A stretch of 64,000 bases of DNA from Pterobdella sp. o SKG-2022. Lineage: Eukaryota > Annelida > Clitellata > Hirudinida > Piscicolidae. Position numbers and translations under genes: made by a program. Where the stretch lies: positions 25,546,118 to 25,610,117 of the forward strand of contig OZ038320.1 in the NCBI GenBank assembly GCA_964035795.1, read 5' to 3'. Below, in pieces: positions 24,570 through 35,119 of the stretch. Numbering within the stretch: position 1 is the stretch's first letter; each line of letters begins with the position of its first letter. Below the pieces are notes generated by a model, which was not told where the DNA came from, made no database searches, and saw only the letters and a program-made list of their open reading frames with translations.

Positions 24570-24860
24570 ATAGTCCGTTTTCCTTTACCAAGGGTTGGGC
24601 TTTTTGAATGTTCTATCTCGAAGTCGGCCTTTCCATTCAGAGCGATCGAGTGGATCCGCACAAACCATGTCTAGCTTTCTTTTATCATTCAATATGAGCT
24701 TGTTCCAAGTCTTTTTGGGCCTACCAGGCTTCTTGCAAGTATCTTAATCCAACTTTTGCACCTGAGAGATCCAACCCACGCTACGCTCTACGTGTCCAAA
24801 CCACCTCATCCTGCTTGTACGAAGAACTACCTCAACATCCCGAATGCCAAGTTTTGAAAA
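24570..24860 (-). mobile_element. LINE remnant, C-terminal end of reverse transcriptase ORF
   Basis: On the minus strand, in broken frames: DVEVVLRTSRMRWFGHVERS, VGWISQVQK, CKKPGRPKKTWNKL and DRSEWKGRLRDRTF. RxRWxGHVER, GRPKKTW and DRxxW are the typical ending of LINE reverse transcriptases. Dead. Confidence 0.75.
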
Positions 24861-25379
24861 AAGTGAGTGAGAGCAAACGTTATCATTCGTTTTGATATGT
24901 TCGTTTAAAATAACAGTTTTTACAATTTTTCTTCAAATTGAATTTAATTTCAAAGCTTTTACTCATTTGAAATAGAATTTTTATTTTAATAATTAAAGTA
25001 AAACTTCAAAAAAATTTTATTAGAAATAATTGAAACAAAACACACACAAGCTGTAAAAAACTTCACTAAAACACATTTATTTCACAAACATTCAGATACC
25101 TGCCCATGGTTTCAAAGGTGATTCTAGAACAATCCCTGACCAACAAACAGCTCACTACTGCTGCACACATTTTTAAGCCGTGTCTGTAGTGTAAGTATAA
25201 GGGTATACGAAAAGAGAAAAGTTAAAAACGTTATCATACAATACAATAGAGGTTATAGGTTTTTGAATGTTTTAATTCGATTCTGATCAGTTTATTGGAT
25301 GCATCAATATTAGTGAGATAAATATTAATTAAGTTTTCAAGATGCTAAAAACTAAACTGAAATATTTGATGACAATGTT

Positions 25380-25399
25380 TAGATAGATAGATAGATAGT
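25380..25399. repeat. Short (GATA)n run
   Basis: Five GATA units just 3' of the last NAXD exon. Confidence 0.8.
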
Positions 25400-25408
25400 G
25401 ATTTATAA

Positions 25409-27775
25409 CTAGATACAAATAGGTAAAGAGGAACTAAAATACTCTTCAATGAGCTTGTGAGTAGATGCATCTTGTTCAGGCAATACTTTCACCCTGCAAC
25501 AAAGTATATTCACAAAATATTCCATTATCTTTAATAACTTCAACAATTGGATAACGTTAATTCCATACCTTTATTCAACAATTTTAATTTATCCAACCCA
25601 TAAATTATGTTTTGAAATATTCTCAATAATCAGTCAATACTATGTCTCTTATGAAAACAACAAATATTTATGTTATTGACTTGCTAAGATACATATAAAA
25701 CAGTGAAAGAACGAATAATCGTCGTTATAACGAGCATGCTGTAGCAATATGAGACCCACAATGAGCTCCAATGGCTGAGAACTGCGTTGAATCCTGCTAA
25801 GATGTCTCCTTGACCCCCACATCTCCTCATAGACCCCTCTTCGTTCACCAATATGCCTAGGTGCCATGTGGTTAGCATCATCATCAACGCGATTAAGGGT
25901 TATGTCGTCATCATTTGAAAGTTTATATAGATTGTTTTAAGCTTTAAAATAGAGAAATTTTAGATATATTTATTATTTAATCAAATTTAAAATTATCGAT
26001 AAATTCAATCTTATCATAAATCATTAGTGAACACATCGGTTAGAGTAAAAAGGAGAAAAACTGTTAGACTAATTTATGAGATTCCAATTACATTTTAAAG
26101 TATTTCTTGCATAATGTTTTACTTATATTGCTATGGGACCATAAAATTCTCACTGGTCTTGCCATTAGATACGATATCATGAGGGCCTTTACGGATGATA
26201 GTTACATTGCCAAGCACAACTGCCGCCCGTTCTGTCTCTTCCACTTCATTCCCGGTTCGTTCTATTTTCTGCCATCGATTATATATATAATATTATGATA
26301 AATATTTTGGTCACTCAAGTAATAGAATTTCTATTTTCTTATTCTAACCTTGTCAATAAAGAAAATGTCAAGTACTGATTTAAAATAGTTAGAAACCAAA
26401 ATACAATGTAATGATTTTTTCAAAGCCAAACCGTAAAATGAATATAATATCAGAACACTAGTAAGTTTATATACTTGAATATTTTACGTTGATAACGAAA
26501 AGCTTCGTATCTTAATAAACTTACTAGTATTCTGATATTATATTCAAAATACAATGGTTAAATGATCACCAAGGCCTTAGCGAGACGTTCAAACTCTGGC
26601 GCATTTGGTGTGATGGTGGTGTTAGTATAGTGGCCTATAAGAGAAGGTTGTCTGTAGACCAACCTCAAGCCATCCTGTAACCAAATAGATGTTAACTTTG
26701 ATACCATATAAAGAATGGACCATGTGAGTATGAAGTTAAAATAACAATAAGCATGATTACCGCATCGATGATTAAAGGCAAGTTTATGAGTCTTATTTTC
26801 GTGATCAATTTCTGCAAAAATAGAATAAAATTTTAATGCATACTCAAACACTAACAAACGCAAGCATACTTGTACGGTGTTGAGAATAGCCTCATCATCC
26901 CCCAACCCTGGTCCCACAACTACCGCATGCATGCGATTCAACCACCCCTCCATCTCCTCATATTTTTCACTGTCATCTCTGTTGCCATATGTTAGTGGAT
27001 CATCAGATCGTGATAAAAAGATAGTTAAACAATTGTTTCCCAAGGAACTATTGTATATGAATCATTGTATAATATAAAGTATTTTAATATATATTCTGTA
27101 TGAACCGTTGTATAAAATAACAGTGTTATATAATCTAAATAATGTTATTTCTTAATTTTGATACAAAGACAATGAATATATCGAAATGAATTGAACTTGA
27201 AACATTGAGAAACATATGTTATAAAACGTTGTAAAAGTTTAAAATTTCTTTCGTAAATGAACTAAATGAGCTATAAGGACACACCAAAAATGAAAATCAT
27301 ACCTAAAAATATTGAAATAATTTTGAAACCCATATAAAAACACAATAATCTTCTTTAGCCAAAGTAAATACTACAAATTATTTAAACACTAAAGATAGTT
27401 TTATTAATTACTTAATAAAATTACCTTTAGTGTTTAAATAATTTGTATAAGAAAATAATTTAAATGACATAACATGTGAATACATAGGTATAAAAATTTA
27501 ATTTTAATTTTATATACTATTTTTCCATACCTTAAGCATCTTTTCTGTTTAGAAAAATGCCAAAAATAATTACAGCTAGTTTAAAATAAAGGATTTTTTA
27601 GCCGAAAGGAATGGAGCTATTAAAAACAATTAAAAAAGCATAATGATTACAGTAGAGGATGGACAATCAGTTCAGGGCTGAAAGACTTGATAACAGGAGA
27701 GGCAACCCGGGGACAAAATACATGTACCAAATCTGCTCCCTGAAATGGTATGAATTGAGTTTGTAATGGAAGCAT

Positions 27776-27809
<34 letters not shown>

Positions 27810-28607
27810 CCAAGATTTTAAATCCGTTTTAATCCCCACTATACTGAGGGTAGCCAGATTCACTCCATTTACAAAACATTTACTGCAATTTTATATATTT
27901 TTAATCTTCTATTCAATGCATCTTCCTCTTTCAAGTCAACTTTACTAATTTCTGAAACTATTTACAAAATATTATGAAGTTAAACTCAAGTTTAGCATAA
28001 GCATAGCCTAGAACTTAATAAAAATTTTGGTTTCAAATTATGATATAATTGATATTAATAACCTAAGCCGATTGTTGTCTACTCCCACTAATGAGATAGC
28101 AGTATATTCTAATATGGAAAACAAATAAACTCATGACCTAAATAATATAACTTCATCAAGCCTTTTTTAAATGCTGCAACTAATACTACATTTGAAATGA
28201 GTTGAAAAATTTTTAAAGTTGAATATAGATTTGCATGCATCGAACCAACCAATCTGAGGGCACTGATAGCAGCAAAGTATGGGGCTCCTGTATAGCTGGA
28301 TGTGTAAAAGGATAATCGACTTTCTTCAACTTAATTTAATTTTAATAAGTGGAATGTTGTTTTTTAAATAATAAAATTAACAAAGAATTTTTAAAGATAG
28401 AACTTAATAAAAAATTAATTAATTTCAATTCAACCAAATGTTACTTAGAAACAGGAAAAAATTTAAAATAAGAACTTCATACTCTATAGATCCGCCAATG
28501 ACCAGCAATCTTCCCCATTGTCCTTTGTGATTGAGATTATTGAAGGAAGGAAAAAATGCTTTTCTCAATTTTTTGAAATCACCATGTGATAATGATGTTT
28601 TATGCAT
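25409..28607 (-). CDS. NAXD: ATP-dependent (S)-NAD(P)H-hydrate dehydratase (NAXD), apparent frameshift near 3' end
   Basis: Metabolite-repair enzyme that uses ATP to turn hydrated NADHX/NADPHX back to NAD(P)H; ribokinase-like fold. Exons: 28607-28483, 28295-28250, 27739-27651, 26978-26870, 26811-26761, 26674-26570, 26268-26154, 25856-25732 and probably 25493-25409. The first eight junctions are in phase. Landmarks: [93 protein letters not shown], and the nucleotide-binding [12 protein letters not shown]. There is no clear targeting peptide before [11 protein letters not shown]. After SHW the reading frame gives SLWVSYC, but one base less gives [14 protein letters not shown], which fits the family (HWALL...GACS) and splices in phase to the last exon. 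Without that shift the last exon stops after five codons. Confidence 0.9.
26437..26545. repeat. Foldback / MITE family A, internally deleted copy
   Basis: GAATATAATATCAGAACACT AGTAAGTTTAT at the left is the reverse complement of the right end (AATAAACTTACTAGTATTCT GATATTATATTC). GATAACGAAAAGCTTCGTAT lies between. Homologous to 32165-32365. In a NAXD intron. Confidence 0.8.
27371..27448. repeat. Near-perfect inverted repeat (MITE family B)
   Basis: TACAAATTATTTAAACACTA and its reverse complement flank a short centre. The arm also occurs, with a GAAAAGCTTC-type core, at 18137-18198. In a NAXD intron. Confidence 0.8.
27777..27850. repeat. (GATA)n with flanking conserved segment, copy 2
   Basis: About eight GATA units followed by CCAAGATTTTAAATCCGTTT and TAATCCCCACTATACTGA, matching the flank at 17950-17990. 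In NAXD intron 2. Confidence 0.7.
28070..28115 (+). repeat. Short interspersed repeat (copy 3 of 3)
   Basis: TTGTCTACTCCCACTAATGA then TAGCAGTATATTCTAAT; the most diverged of the three copies. Confidence 0.45.
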
Positions 28608-29789
28608 TTTTCTAACTAATCTAACACCTTTTCAAAATAATAAAATTATTTAATACTGGTATAACTTTTTATTACGAAACAAACCGGTGAAGCAAAAAGT
28701 TTTATTTTTTAAAAAAGCAAAACAACATGCACGAAACATGCAAAATTAATTTTTAAAGCCCTTTAATTGAATCAATATTGTTCCGCAAAATTTAAATGTT
28801 ATAAATAACAGATTCTGTTCTTTGTCCTAAAACGAAACTTATAATTATATAAAAAATAAAAAATTGTATTATTGATTATTTTTACCAAAAAAGGTTTTCA
28901 AATTAACATCATAGGTATTTATTTATAATTTTCATTCTTATTAACGTATTAAAGCTATTTCAAAACAAGTTAAGCCAAGTTCAAGAATTTTATGTGAAAA
29001 GCTTCATCAGCAATTTTTTCATCGCAGCAAAACAAACATCTTACATAAAATATTTTTGTGGAATATGTTTTTATCACTTTCAAAAAAAATTATTTAACAT
29101 TTATTAAAATTTTAATTATATAAATAGTTCGAAAGGCTCAGACTTGAACGAAATTGATTCGCTTTTTCTTCAACTAAGTTAAAGCAAATCTGGGCAAAAT
29201 ACACTCTGTTTTCTCAACAACCAAGAATACAACAATCAGTTCATCTTTGTGGTCTGTCTCCAACAAAACTCTGACCAGTGAAAGAATGCTTTGCTGCTTC
29301 TCGCAAGAAACATAGGAAAAAATTGGAACCCAGGTCATGTCTCATTTTCCATCCTTGATCACCTTGGTTGCTCTCGGCCCAAAACGCCTTTGGTACGAAC
29401 CCAAAGAAGCAGTAAAGAATTTGAAATAGTGTAAGGCTCTGATGGAAAAATACGAGAAGGTTCTTCAAACAAGCTTAAAGACTTTAAGGCAAAATTGATT
29501 AAAAATGTGCAAGTATGAGCGATTTGTCTAGCCTCTCATCGCATCGGTAAGAAGCGCTCTGTTATGAATTGCTTGAAAAAGGAGGTTTTGAGATCATTAG
29601 TTAAAATAATGTGAAAAAGAGATGAATGGTAGAGTTCACAAAAAAGGATCAGAGAAAGAAAAATCAGGTTTAGCATAAGAATGAGAGATGGTGATATTTT
29701 TTTTTATTCTTTACAAAATGAAGTTTTTTGAATATACTTTTATTATAAAAAAACTAAAATTTGCGACAAATGTTACTTTGTCATAATTC
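28608..29789. other. Intergenic, 5' flank of NAXD
   Basis: No supported exon. The stretch 29160-29480 is less AT-rich and may be an older part of the LINE that follows, but I cannot recognise a domain in it. Confidence 0.35.
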
Positions 29790-30358
29790 ACTAATGAATT
29801 ATGATTACTGCAGGAGGTGGAGCAAAAGCTAATACTGTTGCCCATGTAAGATCTGTTTGGACGAGCTTCAAGGTACTACTACTATTGCTAACCAGTCGGG
29901 TTTCTATGCTGTTTGCGTCAGAAGTGTTAGGGTTTATGGAAAGAAGACCTAACCTTTTAAGAAGGAAAATATTACCAGAATTTCCAAACCTGATAAAATG
30001 ATGATCAAATAGGATGTGCAATGTAAGCTCAAAGAATGGCAAATCATTGGAACAATTAGGCAGACTGAGAATTACAGACACCACTGAGATGCTACGCAGA
30101 AATAGACTGAGGTGATTTGGGCATGCTACAAAGATGGATGCTAGAAACCCAGCAGGTGACTGCAGAAATTTCGAGGTAGAGGGTAAAAAAGAAAAAAGAA
30201 GACCAAGAAAAAATGGTTCCAATTAGTAAGCAATGAAGTTGGAAAAATGAAACTCAAGCCTGAACTAGCTCAAAAGCGTGAAGTGTGGAGAAGAGTCATT
30301 ATGAGATCTTGTCCAACCCATGCTAACGTGGAAATGAATGTAAAACGATGATGATGCT
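29790..30358 (+). mobile_element. LINE 3' end with ATGATG tail (copy 2)
   Basis: In broken frames: TTEMLRRNRLRWFGHATKM, an RRPRKKW block, then KREVWRRVIMRSC, followed by the 3' tail CCAACCCATGCTAACGTGGA ... AAACGATGATGATG. The tail also ends the elements at 11740-12000 and 48985-49042, so the three belong to one family. The ORF carries several stops and frameshifts. Confidence 0.8.
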
Positions 30359-31591
30359 GAAAGCAGGTAGAGGATCGAAGACCAACACGCTTAGAATGTA
30401 GCATGAGGTTAAGAGTATTAAAAAAATTAGATAGAGGTTCTGTACATACAAGTAAAGATTTTATATAAAGACGGTAATGCAGGATACCCCATGAATATTG
30501 ATAAGAGTATAAGAATATTTAGGGATATGGATGACCAGGTGAACGACTGAGTAAAACGTCACAAAGATGCCCGTAAGTCGAACTCATAAAGTGAACTCAA
30601 ATAAAATACAAAAGTTTTTGATTATAATTATAACTTTAGTTTAATTATTACTTCACTTCTTTTAAATCTTGGTCAGAAAACTTGCTCGTAGACGCAATAA
30701 AAATATTTTACATCTGGGAATAAAATGTCATCTGAATTTCAAAATATTCAATTCAAATGGTTTCATTTGAAATTATTTAAAAAAATGCTTTTTTCGTATA
30801 CCATTATTAAATTGGTTTCATTTTTTGAATATTTTTTACCTTGCATAACTCACAGGCGTGCATAAAACCGAGGTATACATTTTATTTTGTTTGATCTTTT
30901 TTTTTTATTCTATTTAATAGATGTTATTATTGTGCTTTTGAAAAGCTGTCTGGCATTTTAAATATGTCAAACTCTTGGTATTCAACTACATCATATTGTT
31001 GTTGCAAGTTTAATGCACACTTAATAATCTATTTGACCTTTGTGTTATTAATGTAATGGTTTTATTTAAACTAAAAAATCATATAATTTCTTTAAATTAT
31101 GAGGGTATTAAAGAAACATCTTAACTCAAAGAAATCAGCTGAAATTTCCCGCAAGAAAAATCTTATCCTAATTTATAAGGCTTTACTTATCGAATAAAAA
31201 AATTAAATGCAATTTAAGTTATCAAAAAAATAAACGCTGCTAGAAAATATTTTTAATTGAAACATACTTCAAATGATATAAAATTACAGCTTTTCAAAAA
31301 GCTTTTGGCATAGAATAAACTTAACTTTTAATGCCGCTGCACTCAATTTTAGTTTAGTTCTAAGTAAAAAACAAAAAGTTCAGATAAATGTATTAAAAAC
31401 TACAAAATCTTCAAGTTTAAAATAATTCAGTGTGAACAATTTTATAAAAAGTAAAAAAATATGAATTGCGAAATTTTAGCTTTTCAAAAGTTTTGAAATC
31501 AAAAGCTCCCCACAAAGAATTATAGAATAACGATGAACGTCAATAAGCTCATATAAAATGTATGAGCACGGATCAAGTAGAATGCATGGAA
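30359..31591. other. Intergenic, AT-rich
   Basis: Between the LINE tail and the stop of the beta-trefoil gene. I see no exon, RNA gene or distinct repeat. Confidence 0.45.
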
Positions 31592-34500
31592 TTAGATTCT
31601 CACCACCAACCAATGTTGGTTGGATTGGCCATTGTACTTGTAACTGCAAAGTTCAGCTCCATCCTTATCCAAATTTCCTCTTATGTCCAAAGCTTCTCCC
31701 TTTCCATTGATGATCTTCTTTCCATCGATCTTCCATTGGTACAACTTGTCCACCTTATAGATCTCCATCACCAGAGATCCAGACTCTGAAGATAGTTTTA
31801 ATGTCTGTTAGCTAATTAACAACAATTTTCGTCCTTTTTAAAAAATATGTATAACAGATTGTAATTTCATTCGAAAGCTAGAAACTCCCAAAAAGAAATT
31901 CTTTGAAAATTGAATCTACACAACCATAAATCACTCACTGCCTTCAGTAAAGACAGTGTCATTGAGAGCTGAGTGCACGAACCCGGTGAGTTCATCAGTG
32001 TACCACAACTGGCTCTTGGGGGGAGGGTATCTTTTGGTGTGAGTTACTGGCATAGACAAGACGGTTTTTTTATTCTTTTGAGGCACATCGGCAATGTCCA
32101 AAACTTTTCCGTTCTTCTCACTCACCAAATAATACTCTGGTGATCTGTTAATGGATATAATTCGTATGAGTAATATTCAAGAACACTAATTAGTTTATTA
32201 AGAATCGAAGCTTTTCGTTATTATCATAACATTTTCAAGTATGAGAAACACACTAAAGACACCGCTTATATATACTAATAATGGAGTTAATTCTGAACAT
32301 CATAATTATTGCAAAGTATCTTAATAAACTAATTATTGTTCTGAAATATTACTCATTTTATTATGGCTTTTGAAAAACTCATTGTGGTTTATATTCCATT
32401 CTACGTTTGTTTTAATAACAAACCTTTCCAAATTTAAATTTAACGTAAATAAAAAAATAAATATTCTTGATCATTTACGTAGCGAAAACAAATTTTAGGA
32501 ATAACACGGTAATATCAAATGATGAAACACCTCTGAAAGACGGTTTGAGGGGCAGGTCCAGCTGAAGGGACATCCTCAAACTTCCACCTCTGCTTCTGGC
32601 ATCCTGATGCAGTGTTCTGTCCAACGTCTCCACTCTGCTCATCTGTGTAGTTTACCAGAATGCTTTTCAAGGTTTTAAATATAAAAAAATGATTCAAAAT
32701 CTATGTTTTTTCATGTTTTTTTTCGTATCTTTTCATAAAAGAACCTATATCAAACAGAACAGTTATGACGATAGCAAACTAAAAAACTAACTTTATCAAT
32801 TGCATTATGTGCATCCGATAATGGGCATTGTGATAAAAAAAAACTTCGTAAAAGTGATGATAAACTTCCAAATATATATCAAAGTTTATCAATAAAATCG
32901 GCTACAGAATCGTAACAAGATAACATAAACATACTCAGAATTTCAATGACTTTGTTATGGTCAAGTCTGTTCCTTATGATACCATCATGCTTCTCCCATT
33001 GTTGGGCCGAATTGGAGGCTTCATAAGGCTTCACCAACAGAAGGTGGTCTGTTTGGTTATGAAAATATATCAGGGTTATATCTTCAAGTCTGCTTTGAGG
33101 TTTAACAATTAGAAATTAAGCGAAAATTAGTTTTGTTTATATCATTTTTCAAAGACATCGTGTATCAATTTTTTGTAAATCGTTTTTTAAAACAACTTCA
33201 CAAAAAAAGGCAATATTTTTGATACTATTTTTTACTTAACTAAAATTTTGTTTATATAAATTGAGAAATTTTATTCATTTTTAAGGTATTAATTTTAAAA
33301 TAAAACTATAATATATTGCAAAAATATTTAAATTAATTGTTTTTAACTTTTTTTTTTAAATGATTTGAATTAAGTCTAACGGATAATCTACATAATACTA
33401 TAATACCAAGCAGATTAATACACTATTAGGCTTCATTATATGATTACTCAACCCTATGGTATTTATGGTCAATAATTCTATTCAGACGTGATGAAGTTTG
33501 GTTATGAGCTTAGATTTCAGGTAAGTTGTGAGTGTTTGATAGGGCAAGTTCAGATAAAGAAAAGGAAACTATTGTTAAAACAAACAAAAACTAGATCCAG
33601 AATCGATTTGTACTTTAATAAATAAATATCAAAACCCTGTGTTTCAAATTTTTTTAAAATGTTATATTTCAAAAAACTTCGTCGACTTGGCCACAGCCGT
33701 TTTAAAAAATAAAGTTAAAATGAAGAAAAATACATAAATTAATATTGAACAAATAGATATCGAACTGCTCGAGTTAAACACGCAATATTGAAGTTTTTCA
33801 AGCAATATTTACTTCAAGTTTATTTATTCGAGTTCTCAACAGTTTGCTCTCAAGCTAGAGAATAATATTGGAAACCTGAGTCATCATCGTTGCTTCGAAT
33901 CGATTATGCTACTTAACCGAAGAGGTTTGGGTATGCTTTTCACTACGAAACTAAGGGTTTCAAACAAATCTTTAAAATTGAAAATTTTTCTTGCACTGAC
34001 TCATTCTAGCATAATAATTAACTAAGCAGCTGCTAATATGATCATACGAGTAGAAGAATTTCACATTACTTTTGAGTAGTTTATCAATCGAAGCTTTTAT
34101 TGTTTCTTCTATAGTAAAGTATTTGAGGCTTTTAACTGAATAGTAAGCTTATCTACTAAAGATTTAACGTACTTATCTGCATAACTTGAAAACTTTTAAA
34201 AAATCAAATTTTATGAATGATAATATAGATCATATAAAATTATGTATCAATAAATTCGAAATAAAATAATACAATATTTACCCTTCACTTCCATGCAGAG
34301 ATCATTGCACTTCGATCTGTAGGTTTGAAGAATGTGAAAATAGTATGATAAACAATTAATTGCAATCCGGTTTAGAACACTCATTGCTAATTAATTTTAA
34401 TCTGATTTTTCAAGCTAATAAGTTGGTATGTTGAGTGAACCTAATAGTGCCGGTGGCATGATGGTCATACCACAGTTGGTTATTCTTTCCATGCTTCTTG

Positions 34501-34658
34501 TAAGTGATAACTTTACTTCCATCTCCTCCTCCTCTACACACATCCAAACATAGATCGTTCAATTCACTTTTTATCAAGTAGTATACGCCAGCCTATTAAA
34601 TTAAATTTTTAATTTAGTTGATACACTTTTTTAAAAAGTGACTTGAATCTCTCACCAT
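31592..34658 (-). CDS. Ricin-B-type beta-trefoil repeat protein, no recognised orthologue
   Basis: Probable carbohydrate- or protein-binding protein built of beta-trefoil (ricin B-type) repeats only; there is no toxin or enzyme domain. Exons: 34658-34656 (just the ATG), 34592-34441, 34316-34282, 33048-32935, 32662-32531, 32144-31939, 31785-31592. A non-coding first exon ending near 34798 (GAG|gtatgc) is likely. Repeats show the Q-x-W signature or its variants: NNQLWYDHH, SAQQWEKHDG, QKQRWKFED, KSQLWYTDE, LYQWKIDG and NQHWLVVRI (C-terminal end). Two trefoils seem to lie in tandem, the second from SPEYYLVSEKNG; total about 278 aa. No signal peptide (MAGVYYLIKSEL), so it should be cytosolic. The junction 32935/32662 is out of phase by one base, so a micro-exon or another donor is missed. 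Head-to-head with ALKBH1. Confidence 0.75.
32165..32365. repeat. Foldback / MITE family A, longer copy
   Basis: Ends GAGTAATATTCAAGAACACT and, inverted, GAGTAATATTTCAGAACAAT, with AGTTTATTAAGA inside both. The left arm runs on into ATCGAAGCTTTTCGTTATTA. Full-length relative of 26437-26545. In an intron of the trefoil gene. Confidence 0.8.
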
Positions 34659-35119
34659 TTTCAAAGAGAAGAAGTTGAGTTATCTATCTGTGAAAAATAT
34701 TTACAACGTAAAAAGTATTTTTTCGTTCAATTTGATTCAATAGTTGATATTTAATTTTAAATGAAAGATAAGAATAGAAGAAATTTAGAAGCATACCTCG
34801 AAGTCAAGATCGAGAAGCACAGCAAGCAGTCGCTTTAAAAGAAGTTAAGTCCTATTTATAAACTAATTTTCATAAATTATGTGTTATGACTTGAGTATTG
34901 ATCAATTATCAGGTGTAGTATAGGGATGAGTAACAGCTGATTTCACATTTTTTTGCAACTAAATTTTTATTTAAAAAAAAATAAATAAATAAAAAATAAA
35001 TAAAAATCTATTAAAGAATTTTTAAACTTGTTTAAGTTTATTTTGAATTAAAAATAAATCAATTTCTTTTGGCGGATACTACTTTTAAACAACCAAAATG
35101 ATGCCTTTTATTATCAAAT
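34659..35119. promoter_or_regulatory. Divergent intergenic region, trefoil gene / ALKBH1
   Basis: 461 bp separate the two head-to-head start codons, and a likely non-coding exon of the trefoil gene takes about 40 bp of it (near 34798-34840). The region probably holds both promoters. It is AT-rich, and I see no TATA box or known operator with confidence. Confidence 0.45.

Larger units (their letters stand above)
23378..25408. other. Intergenic between TfR-like gene and NAXD
   Basis: Two kilobases without a supported exon. Holds a GAAAAGCTTC-core repeat (24152-24205), a LINE remnant (24570-24860) and a short GATA run (25380-25399). The TfR-like promoter must lie at its left end. Confidence 0.45.

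Noticed and set aside
29160..29480. Gene-like stretch with moderate GC content
   Set aside because: No family motif on either strand; most likely old retrotransposon sequence.
29791..30222. Minus-strand open frame of 143 codons
   Set aside because: Antisense to the LINE 3' end, with no recognisable domain.
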